A stretch of DNA of 64,000 nt from Ascaris suum. Taxonomy: Eukaryota > Nematoda > Chromadorea > Rhabditida > Ascarididae. The stretch is from contig CM024180.1 in NCBI GenBank assembly GCA_013433145.1, positions 6,514,001 through 6,578,000 of the forward strand, in the 5' to 3' direction. Position 1 is the stretch's first letter, and every line of letters begins with the position of its first letter. This document shows, piece by piece, positions 37,099-49,100 of the stretch. A program made the translations under genes and the position numbers. A model generated the notes under the pieces. The model was not told the origin of the DNA and did not search any database. It saw only the letters and a list, made by a program, of their open reading frames with translations.

Positions 37099-40000
37099 CC
37101 AGACTATTTTTGCTGTTGATCTCCGCCTAGAAGACCCAATTGGATTTTCCTTTTTTAAGCTGTAACAATTGATAAAAAAGAGCATCTATGCAAATATCAT
37201 GCCGAAAATACAATAATTTTTACTTAATGTGCTTTCTTATTTCTTTATTTTTAATTATTATTTGTTTCAACGCTATGTTAATCATCTAAGACTTATTCAA
37301 TAAATTGCTTAATAAATGTTATGGATAAATATTTCAATTTAGATGGGATTTTAAAAGTTTTTTTTTTTCAAATATTACTCGATATAATTTCAAACGAAAT
37401 TTTGTTGATAAATATTAGGAAGTTTATAAGATGGAAACGATAAAGGGGAGAGAGGAGGGGGAGGGGTATTTAGTGCTTCATCTTCCAACCTAAAAAAAAG
37501 AAATTTCTTATTTCAGGAAGGAAATTTGACAAAAAAAAAACTTAATAAATAGCTGGATGTTTATTTTTTAATTTACTATAAATACTCAAAATAGTATGGT
37601 CAATTTTTTGTTCAATTTTGAGAATCTTATAGCACACTAAACGCACGTCTCATGCAAATCTCTAGCAAATTGGAGGCAACAACTGTTATGTTCAAAAAAA
37701 GTCGACAGTTTCCCATGTTTTTCATTTATCTTTAGGCATATAAGCTTGACATTAGTTTATCACTCTATCAGAGAACCCTTCTTTAGAGAATCAGTTAAGT
37801 GGTTGCGGGCTCAGAATTATTTTACCTCGATGAATTGGAATGCGTTTAGTTCGAAATATTTTTTCAGCAATTCGGAAAGTGCACCAATGATTTCAAAGGC
37901 TTCATTTTATGCAAATTTTGCCCTAAAATCCATCAAAACACGCGATTATCTATAAATTCAACGCAATAGATAGCTCAACTTTTACGCACTTTAATAATTC
38001 ATTGATTGGAAAATCGTTGAGAAGAAAAAAAAATGATTTTCTTTTGTTTCTTTGCAGAAAAAGAAAAAAAAAATTCACCTATAAAATTCACGTATACTTT
38101 TATCCTCGAAAAATGGATAAATTATAACCAAAAGGATTTACGAAAGACCAAAAGGATATCAGAATGCAAAATTCATCTTGATATTTTTTTTTTCTCATTT
38201 AGACGTTCACAAAGCTGATCAAATTTGAAAAAAAAAAAAAAAAATATCGCAAAAATTTTGTAATTCAAATAATTCATAAATTTAAAACTTCTAGACAGAT
38301 AAACACATTTATTTGCATATATTATGTAAAAATTTCATTAATTCTATTTGAATAATTTTTAAATTGTTAATTGTTTTATATTTAAATATTAATTTCCTCA
38401 ATTTTTCATTTATATTTCAATGAGTAAACAATTAACAAAAGCAAACATAAAAATAAATCAAATATATTAAATGAGTTTTTCGTAGATTAATCATTAGGAA
38501 TATTTGAGGAAATTAGCAAATTATAAAGGCGATAGAAGATTATCGATTTCAACGAACGGATTCAGCAATTTCATCGAAAACGATAGAAACTACGAACAAG
38601 ATGGTTACCAAAGTGTATATTATAAAGCATTTTAAGGGTTTTTTAAAAATATTCTAAAAGAAAGTGGTATAAATTCGTTGAAATTTTTTTTTTTTTTTGA
38701 AAAAGAAAGGAATTTTTTTTTGGTATTTTTCCAAAATTGGTATCATTTCAGCCATCGATGAAAGAAGATGCGAAAAAAAAAGCGTCACAAATGATGCTTC
38801 TTTTTTGAATATTACATTCCAATTTATTATTATTGTTATTATTATTATTATTATTGAATTGTTGATAAGTACCAATATCTGGCAAAATGCCAAAATTAAT
38901 TTCTCTTCAAATAATGATGGGAAAGTTTTTTTTTACAAGTATGCCAACCTAGTGAATTTATTATTCTAATATAAATCAACTGATTTGAAAAAAAAAAACA
39001 TCTTGAAGTATTGCTCACAGAGATTTTAAAAATCTCGAAAAAAAAAAGATGGGATCGATTGATATCGACATAGAGTACACTTCTGATAATAAAGAGAGGG
39101 AACAGATCTGGCGGAATAGAATGTTAACAAACGGAATAAAATAAAATAAAGCAAAATTAGATAGGATAAAATAAAATATAATAGAATAAAAAAATAAAAA
39201 TAAAATAAAATTGGATAGAATAAGAAAAAAATAAATTAAATAAAATAAAATTGAATTGAATTGAGCGAGAAAAGAATCACTTCGATTAATCTTTTTTTTT
39301 TGTTTTTTCTTCATTAAGCATTTTTCGAAGACTTTTCATCATATCATTTAGCAATACTCACATAGAAAAGCCATTTGCAAATCTTCGTACACCATAATGG
39401 GGATAAAATTCGTTTTTTTTTTTTTGAATCGATCTTTTCGAAGCGAATGTCAGAGAAGAATAAATTCACACAAAAGCGAATGCAAAATAATGATCCCACA
39501 TAAGGCAAGAATATTTCCATAAGAATATGCATATATGCATATTTCATAATCTATAAATTAATATATTTGTCCTGAGGAAATAAATATTCAAGTTCACCCT
39601 TTCAAGAGTAGAGAATCTGAAGAGGTCGCAATTCGGCGATATTACTCTCATCATTGATATTGAATTGGACTGAGGAATATTTCCCATCTATTGCTACCTG
39701 TCTTCATAGGTGTTTTCTTAGTTATTGGTAGATTATTACCTCCATTAAGGTAAAGAGGCATAAGACTGAGCAAGTTGGGGGTTTTTTTTCGCATTTTATC
39801 TGTAAAATCTTTCATCGCAAATTAATTTCCTCTTAGGAGCTTAATGATTTATGGTTTAAGTCAAAATCCAAAAATTTTTACCGACGTGGTCGTTTCTTCC
39901 TCTTCAAGAATATCCTCTTAGCACATATCTTTACGGTACGTGAGGTAGCATACAACTCGATATTAATTAAATAACTTTGAGATATGAGGCATACTTCCAT

Positions 40001-40389
40001 TTAAGAGATATGGAGACATGTTTCGGTCTGTCATCCAGGCTGAGTCTAAACCTCAGTCTCAGCCTGAGGTTGAAGCAGAAAGATGTTTTGAAATAAGCGC
40101 TGATTCTAAACCTCAAAAATTTCAAACCTCAGACTGAAATCAAGCTAAGTGGCTTCCCGTAAATGAAAATGATGAAAAAAGATTTCATGCTCATGCTTCA
40201 ATTAAAGCTCGAAAACCAGCTCGAGAGAAGGAAACGAAAAATTGCTCGATATATCATTGGGTGTTACTATCCAGCAGTGGGACCTCCCTGAGCTGCCTTC
40301 TTCACGTGAAATGCATGTGACTTCTTCAGAAGTGAAACCCAACGGAGAAGCGACAAGATATATTCATCACATCAGCAACAAAAGCGACT

Positions 40390-40500
40390 GGTTAAATTTG
40401 AGGCCAGGCTATCAATGGTTAGATCTGAGGTCAGACTATCAATGGTTAGATCTGAGGTCAGACTATCAATGGTTAGATCTGAGTGGTTAGTTTCGAGGTC
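40390..40500 (+). repeat. 27-base tandem repeat, about three and a half units, open in one frame
   Basis: Units begin GGTTAGATCTGAGGTCAG. Because 27 is a multiple of three, the plus strand reads the nonapeptide WLDLRSDYQ repeated, in an open frame that runs 40242-40490. I see no splice sites, homology or promoter, so I record it as a repeat and not as a gene. Confidence 0.8.
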
Positions 40501-40981
40501 AAACAATAGATGTTTAAATATGAGGACAGACTAACCATTCTTCAATAACATACCTTCAGCTAAAATGATATAATTATTAATTAAATACATTTCGCTTCAA
40601 TTATTCTTTCTTTACTCTCTATTCAAAACGTTCTTCTAAGAGTTGACAACTTTTTTGCGAAAAAAAAAAATTAAACGATTCACTTCATAGTGAAATTTCT
40701 TAGTGCATAAAGGTGATTATTGAGGTGAAATAAATGTTAATTTTTTTAAAATCTTGTAAAGCTACACGCAGAGATCAACAAATACCATAGAAAAATTCCG
40801 CAAATTTCGTCATTTTAAACAATTTATACAAATTGCAAAGGTGTTTTCTTCGTGGTTTATAACCGGATCGTCATTGTGCAATTAGAAAATAACCCAAATG
40901 AACGCACATCAATCAAATTTTGCGCCGAAGAGTGAAATCAATGAACAACAAAGATATTAATAAATGTTGCTGCATATAACA

Positions 40982-40984
<3 letters not shown>

Positions 40985-41068
<84 letters not shown>
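40985..41068. repeat. (TA)n array, about 84 bases
   Basis: Uninterrupted alternating AT, followed by TTTATTTATTTAT. Confidence 0.97.
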
Positions 41069-41070
<2 letters not shown>

Positions 41071-44000
41071 TATTTATTTATTTATATCATTGGCGTTATG
41101 TTTTAAAAGTGTTGACAATAAAAGAATACTTAATTCGCAGATAAGAATGCTATTCTTTTTAGTGTAATGGAAGAGATAAATATACGGGAAAAACTAGAAA
41201 CCTCTAAGCAGTTGATTGGAAGGAATATCGCTGATAAGTTTCACTTCGAGCATTTTTTTTTTCAAAATCTTCAAAACGGAGAGATGAATTTCTTCTAGAA
41301 ATCCATCAAAACATAGATTTTTATTTTCAGGTCGATCTGGAAATGATGACAAAGGTGGGGGGGGGGGGGTGGGTGGAGTTGTTCTAGCTCTAGTATTTTC
41401 TTGTGTTCAATTTTGGTAAGCTCAACTTATCAACGCTAAGATTACTTCACCCATCTCAACGTAAAGTATATTAATCTACAATGAATCTTCAGTTGATGTT
41501 CAGTTAGTGACAGCTTCATAAAGAAACTGGTTCCAATGATAGGTCGTCCATGTTGATGAGTCTCCTCTGCGTTATCATTTACATCCGGCCATAAATGGCC
41601 ACACTTAACGTTGTTTTAAGCAACACCGGAAGTTGAATTCATACACTCATAACATCTCAGAGAGCATTAATTTTCGTTTTATTCATCGATGATAATTTAA
41701 TGACGCCATTTTGAGTAAAAAATGAATTGAAAAAAATTTATAACTCACAGTCAACAAAAGATATTTTCCAATTGGACGATTATCATAGTGAAATGATCGC
41801 TTTGTAAATTATTCAAAAATGGCGATACAAATATTTCGCACATTGTGTAATATTTAAAGTGTAACTTTTAGAGAGATTTATGTTTTGAATTTCGTTATTT
41901 GCAAATTTTTCAATTACGTTCAAAAATTACAAAATACTAAAAACGAACGTTAAATGCGCTTAATCGAATAAAACTTAAATTGCAACTAAATGCATTTTTT
42001 TTTTCAAAAATTTTTGAAAAATGCTAATTTTTTTTTTGTTTGTTTGTATAATATTTTTGTTATAAATCGATGAGATCATATAAAATGAGATTATATTTAA
42101 GAAAAAACAAAAGATTTATGGAGAAATGCTATGCAATAAATCTTAGAAAAATATCAATCGATTTTTTGAATCGATAAATCGTATATGTGTAGTTTTTCTA
42201 TATTTGACCTCTAAGGCGCATATGTCACATATTGTAATAAGTGCAACCGGAAGCAATATCAAACTCTATGAAACGAACTTTTGTAAATAATTGAAATATC
42301 TAAACTATATAGAGACAAATCCTAAGCTATATACAATTTTTGTCTAAACTATATCTATCTAAATTGTATGTAATTTTCCTTGCGTCGTTACTTTCCAACA
42401 GAGACAAATCCTCTATCCTGAGAGTTTCTTTTCGCTGAAAGAGACTGAATCGAAATTATGACAAATTAAACTTAAATTGCAATAAACTAGATTGAATTTG
42501 CAACGAGCTAAATTGAAATTGCAATAATTTGAATTCAGATTGCAATAAATTGTTGAATCCAAATTGCAATGAATTAGATTGAAATTGCAAGAAAAATAAA
42601 GATAAAATTCGATGAATTCAAGAGTGAAGCTTCAAAAATCACCCGCTAAATCATATCGCAAATATTTCCTATTATTCCCACACTCGTTGTATAACTCTGA
42701 AGTTGCCTAGCAATGGTCTGCATTCATAAAGTCATATCTTTGCGTATTATTATTTTACAATTTATTGCAATTTATATGGAATTATTGCGTTTATCTTTGT
42801 AAAACTTTTAGCCTGTTTAAATAAGTCAAACGATCAAAGTTCACCCAATATTATTTATACATCTTTCTCCACCCCTTTCCTTTATTTTTCACTTAACTCC
42901 ATTCCTCCCACCCCCTCCCCCAACCCCTTCAAATGTATTGATTTTAGTTAATCATTTTTTAAAATCATAGTTATTCTTTTTTTTTTTTTTTTTTGAAATT
43001 ACTCTTGACGATATGAAGACATTAGAAAATAGCATTCAACATAGATGAATGAGCTTCAATCATCAAAAATTTCTCCAAAACAAATTCGATACATCACTTT
43101 ACAACGTTATCGTCATCAAAAAAAAAAAGACTGTAAAAAATTTCGAAATAATTCACGATTTCCATGAAAATATTTACGATTTCAAAAAAATTTCGCATCA
43201 AAAATCATTTCGTTAGTTGTTTTTTTTTTTCTGTTGGCTCTGATTTGTTCGAAAAGAAAGGCAAAAAAATATGAAATATTTTATCTTTAGCGACAATCAA
43301 ATCACTTCTGAAGTGATGTAATAAATGACTTCTAGTGGCTATCATTACCATAGGCGTATAGTCACTTGAATAGTTGGCAATGCTGAGTGCATCTATGATG
43401 GCACCTTCTTCAGCTCTTACTGTGGTGGCAATTACGAGAAATTAAATTCCACATTTTTGGGGAGCGATATTTTTTAGCTATAGTTAAGGGAAAGAATATG
43501 GAAGATATCGAGTATATATCAAACTGGCGGAAATGGCGGAGAAGGAAGCGGAACTAACACAAAGCAAAGCGGAAGCGACATAGAAGGAAGTGGAAGCAGC
43601 AAAGAAAGAAACGGAAGTGACAAATTTGACACTGAAGGAGATATCTTGGAAATGGAGGTAAATTCAAAAAAAAAAAACTTGGTGAATATGGTATTAGGAA
43701 GGAAATTAATTGTTTACATTTAAGTCAACAATTAATTCGTACCTTACAAAATCCGCGATGAATTACTTTACATTATTATTTAATCAACGAATTACAATAT
43801 TATTGTAATAACTCATTTAATTATATTAATGTAATTCAGTAACCATTACATGAAAAGCTGTAAAAAAAAACAATTTTTTAAAAAAAATTTCATGCACTTT
43901 TTTGCCATATTCTAAAAATTCGCTATATTTTTTTCGTTTGTAGCGAGTCGTTAGAGATTTATTAAACAATCAATTTGCATGAGGCTTCTATCAGATTCCA

Positions 44001-44792
44001 GAACGATTCTTTGAAAGTATCTTCGTCCATCCCACTCTTCTGAGACTCTTACTAGGAGTCTTTCTTGTGGCTTCCATCAGAGCTCCTTTGAAATTGAAAC
44101 TATTATCATGTTGTTCCGTTTACTTGCACATGCAAGAATAGTTCTTTTTTTTTAATATTGGCGATGATACGAAATAAATGAAGAATTAAAGCAGTCTGAT
44201 TAAGTTTGTTTCGGTGATGCTGACTTCTCTGTTCAGCTCATTTCCAAGCGATAGCCGATGCTAAATAGTAACTTCTATAAATATAAATTAATGCAATGAG
44301 CTTGTGGAATACCCAACTTTGGTGATATGCAACGTGAATGGCCTGCAGATTATGCAATGCGCGATTTGAATTGTATACAACTTATGCAAAGTGCGACATG
44401 AATGACATGCAACTTGTGCATTGTGTTTCAAATACAATCCTCAATGCGCATTTATAAAAGTGTTAAGTTACCTCTAAAGCTTGTCAGCACTTTGTTTATC
44501 ATCCTTATTAATGGTCATTCATTGTCTTTACGCAATTTTCTCTGCTTTTTTAGACGAATATTTACTAATTATTTGCTCATACAATATAAATACTTACTTA
44601 ATATTACAATATTACCACTATTTACTATTACAATATATCAAATGATATATCGAAGAGATATATACCGAAGAGCTTACATTTCTTGATGTATTTTAATTTG
44701 TTTTCTTGGGAGAGTTTTTGCGGAATAGATCGCATTTCAGGTGGTATACCTCTCGGCCTAACAATGACTGCTTAACACCTTTAGTATCAGAT

Positions 44793-44850
44793 GCTTTCCC
44801 ACAGACTCATGTGGATTTCCTGGGAAATCCACATGAATCTGTGGGAAAGC
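44793..44850. repeat. near-perfect 58-base palindrome
   Basis: The left arm GCTTTCCCACAGACTCATGT… (44793-44820) and right arm (44822-44850) are reverse complements with one mismatch and essentially no spacer. It could extrude as a cruciform or fold as an RNA hairpin. The right side is followed by a GC-rich, CpG-rich patch (about 44860-44960), so it may be the core or end of a small transposon relic. Confidence 0.9.
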
Positions 44851-45484
44851 CTCCGATTACGTCAGGTTCGACCGCTCGCAAACGTCAATGCGTGCGCGCT
44901 CTCTCTGTCTCTTCGCGTACGCACTTCCTCGCGGAGATCGCTTCATCCGGCTCGTTTTTTCATCCGGTGGTGTTTTGCGCATGCTACTGGTGTTTTTGAA
45001 ATTTATTCTTTTTTTTCAATTTCATTGCTTGGAAGTGGGAACCTCTCAGCGGACTATTCTGTTAGTTCACTTGTCTTTTGCAAAGGTTTAGTTATGACTG
45101 AAAGAAATAAAAACCCAATCCTGTTTAGGAATAAAAGCTGCATAATCCAACCTTGTTTAGTCTCACAGTTTGACAAATCATGGAGCGTTTTGGGCAGGAA
45201 GGAGCGGAGGGGAGAAGGAGGGGAAATAAACGACACAGTGATGATAGAACTAATAAATTATAGTATTAGCTAATATTAAATTATAGTATTAGCTAATATG
45301 TACTATCGACGCTCTAAATTTCTCTCCGTTCAGCTGTTTTTCGTTGACTAGATTAGAAATGTTGTATAGATGTTTTCCATTAATGCTGAGGTATTGAATA
45401 AAATCTCATAAAATAATCCGTATCGTCTGAGCTCACAGTCACTTATAGAAGTGATATTTTGCCTGCATTTCCCATCTTTGTAGT

Positions 45485-45651
45485 CTACCTTCCTGAACAC
45501 CATCAAGGTATAGCCCGATCGCATTCCCCATTCTTTCCTGTTTTCATAATGGATGATGAAAACGATGCAACGATTCCTCCCTTATTAGAAGCTCGAGTCG
45601 TTGAGAAATATTCATCCAAAGCTTCCCGACCATCCAATTTTATCGCTATAG
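45485..45651. other. possible coding exon, strand unresolved
   Basis: On the plus strand the sequence after the acceptor TTTGTAG (ending 45484) is open and reads …MDDENDATIPPLLEARVVE… up to a possible donor AG|GTGCAT. On the minus strand the same DNA after CACCTATAG is open as KLDGREALDEYFSTTRASN…, ending in a stop near 45508. Both look protein-like and neither gives a family I recognise. It lies about 500 bases upstream of the PRP38 start and could be the end of a neighbouring gene. Confidence 0.25.
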
Positions 45652-46141
45652 GTGCATCGATATAGATGCGGTAGGGTTATGCAATTAATGGGGAATCATT
45701 TTCTGCCTAGCTAATTTTGAAGCGTTCCGATCTTTCAAAGCTGTCGGGCGATCGCCAACCTTCATGGAAATTAATTTACTGTCTTAGTCTTTCAAAGTTT
45801 AGTGGTAAAACTTGCAACTTGATACAAAAGAGGTCAAACTTGACATAGACTTGATATGTGGTATATATTATACCATCAAAATCCTTAGCTGTTGTTTCAG
45901 CAATTTTTCTGTCAAAGGTACTAAATAGATAGGCATAAAAAACGACATCACCTTAATGAGCTTTGCATATGTAAATTTCCGCGTGCAAAAAAAAAATGCG
46001 ATAAGGAATCAAACCAAGCTCTAAAATGTTCAGTATTTACAAGCATATTCACGAGATGCTATCGCGTATGCTAGCAGGTGTGAAGCATTATCCATTCTCG
46101 TGATAAGATTATCGACTTATGCGGCATTATTTTTATTTATT

Positions 46142-46160
46142 ATTTTAGGTGTAGGTGAAT
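46142..46160 (+). promoter_or_regulatory. candidate trans-splice (or 5' UTR) acceptor of PRP38 gene
   Basis: The AT-rich stretch ending TATTTTAG at 46148 is followed by only 12 bases (GTGTAGGTGAAT) before the ATG at 46161. An acceptor this close to the start, without an upstream exon that I can find, is typical of spliced-leader addition in nematodes. It could also be the acceptor of an ordinary 5' UTR intron. Confidence 0.45.
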
Positions 46161-49100
46161 ATGGCAAACCGAACTGTTAAAGATGCAGTCACAGTGAAAG
46201 GTACAAATCCGCAATATCTTGTTGAGAAGATTATTCGTACACGAATCTATGATTCGAAATATTGGAAGGAAGAATGCTTTGCATTAACAGGTATTTTTCA
46301 GCATTTTCAATTATTATTCTTCAATTCTATTTTACCTAAGCGTTCAGTTGATCCATTGGACAAATTGTGGTGGAATCCGATTGGACGAAGAAGGGAGGAT
46401 GGAGGATTGAGGGTGGTGGGGAGTTGTGTGGGACGTATTGTTGCCCCTTGTCCCACCTTTTATCCCCTCTTTACCTAGCTCTTCTTCTCACAATCTATCC
46501 CTCCTAGCACCGATAGTCTCTTTTAAACGTGGCAGTTTTTAGATACGTTGGGAGTTTTGTAGTTCTTAACTATTATCTGCGATAATATTCCCACGGAATT
46601 GCTCTTCAAGGTGATCGGTGATCACTGCATATTGGGCAAATGTTTGTTGTTTTCGATTTTAGAAAATTGCTTTGACTTTCGATCACCTTCTTTGAAATAC
46701 TTTCCAATTGGTCACTTACTTTGTACCCTCCACCCTCTGCAAATAGGCCCTATTCAAAATTCTGGAGTTAATTTCTTCTGCGAACTAGCTTTATTCAGTT
46801 CATAGAAACAGGTCTACGGCCATTGGCTGTTTTAAGAAAGAAAGAAAGAATCTTCCTTCATAGAAGGACGAAGAAGACTACAACAGAGTACTGATAGCGA
46901 GGAAAATTTTTCATCTTTAACCAACATTCTTTCAAATTTTCGTCGTTTTAATTGCGAAGTTTAGTGGAAAATTTATCAAGTAGAAATCAACTATCCCACT
47001 CGATAATTAAATTTGAGAATTATTTTGCTTAATCATCTCATCTTTTTGCCGCGATGAAGTCGATTGCAACGTGATTTATGCTATTAGTGATAAGCGAATT
47101 AATTAAGTGTGGTTGTCAAACCGGAAAATTTCTAATGGCAAAGTAATCACCTGATTCACCTGACGATCCGTCCATTCGCCAAGGGTCGGCGCAGATCTGT
47201 CGAGTTCCATAGTCGACTTTTTAGCGATGGAGATTTGCAGCAATGAGGTTCAGGTTGCTAGCCGTTGTGCCTTCATAGCTGCGATTTGCCTTTCCACATT
47301 TATCCGGGATGATCATTGAGGACCAGGGGTCCAGTTGTCACCCCGTGACCTATTGGGAGCGCTTCCAGCATGATAGGACCTGACAGAGGGTATAGCCCGG
47401 CAGAAGCAGTTGTCAGTCGCGAACCGCGAAGAGGTGGTGGAATATGGCTTGCGAGACGATAAAATAATGTACTTTCTAAAAATGTCTTTCTGAGTATAAA
47501 AGTGAACAGCGAAAAAAGAGGACGATGAATGACTTCGACCCATCCAAAATATAAATCGATGCATGAGCGTCTATTTATAAAGTCCAGTTTTTAGCGTCTT
47601 TTGTTTTTTTTTAATTACTGATCTGGGTAAAATCATCTGAAAACAGTAAGGTATCGCCTCATTTCTCCCTCTCTCCCCACCTCCCTTCCTCTCCTCTCCT
47701 CTCCTCCTCCCTCCTCGCAGCGTCGTTCGCCCTTCATTGCTTCTTTCGAGAGATTTTGGGTCGACATGTCACGATAAATGTGTAAATCAGCAGCATCTGT
47801 TGTATTGTTTGTTGGTGTAGAATGTTATAGAGGTTTTTTGTTTGCAGCCGAGCTGGTCGTTGACAGAGGAATCGAGTTGCGTTATGTGGGCGGTATCTAT
47901 GCTGGGAACGTGAAGCCGACCCCTTTTCTGTGTCTCAGTCTGAAGCTGCTACAGATTCAACCGGAGAAGGACATCATTGTGGAGTTTATTCGGCAAGAGG
48001 AGTACAAGTAGGCGTCTATTATTTTCAGCTTCCTATATTATATCGAATTTGTTGTAGTATCATTATTATTATTGTTATTATTATTGTAATATTTATTCCA
48101 TTCTGTTGAGATTAATCTTTCTCTAACTTCCGTTGACGTATTATTGATTTATTAGGAAAGGTTAGTTCAAAGATAGCACTTGGCAGATAGGTATTATTGA
48201 ATTCCTTCAATAAAAGAACGAAAAGTTTTTCCAAAAAAAATTGTTTTGACTTTTGAAATAATTTCTTCTTATTTGTGATGTAGTCCATCAATCTCATCTC
48301 CTTACCTCATTTTCCCCTTCCCTCCCATCGCCGCCACCCTCCCCTCCCCCTTCCCATTCTTATGCTAGTTTCTCATTTAAGAATGGTCATTTATTTTCTC
48401 GCCAGAAATAGCAATTATTGTGAATGATTGTTTTTTTAGGTTTGAGAATTTGCATATAAGTATCTACCGAGGAAGTATTTTCCTCATTATTGCCTGCTTG
48501 TATTCTGCAAGGTTGAGCTTCCATGTTGAGAATATAGAAAGACCGTGGCCCGAGACTTGGAAAGACATCAATAATGGAGGCCTACTTTACCCCGCAATAT
48601 TCTTTTAAGCACTGCTTTCGTTGTATCGCTCCGCAAAATTTTTAGGAATGAATTTCCCACAGAATAATGGGCAGAGAACTTTAAGTTCTGGCCCTTTTGT
48701 TCTCCTTCCCCGTTTCCTCGTCCTCCGTGCCCCTTCGCAAGCGTATTGAAAATGTTTATAAACTAATTATTAACGTGCCTGCTGAAATGATTATCTGTGT
48801 TTTGCAGGTATATTGCAGGTGTCGCAGATGTTTGATAGATTACAACTTTGTGTTACAGGTATATTCGAGCATTGGGTGCGATGTACCTTCGCCTAACATT
48901 CAGCTCCATTGAAGTTTACAAATATCTTGAGCCGTTATATAATGACTATCGTAAATTGCGCTATATGAACAAAGACGGAAGTAAGTTTATATTTTTTTTC
49001 CAAAAGTAACTAAGTCTCTCATTTCTAATTTCTTCCTAATTATCGCAAGTCTGTTTCGCGTGTATTTCTCCCAACTCCTCTCTCCCATCTGCCCTCCCCT

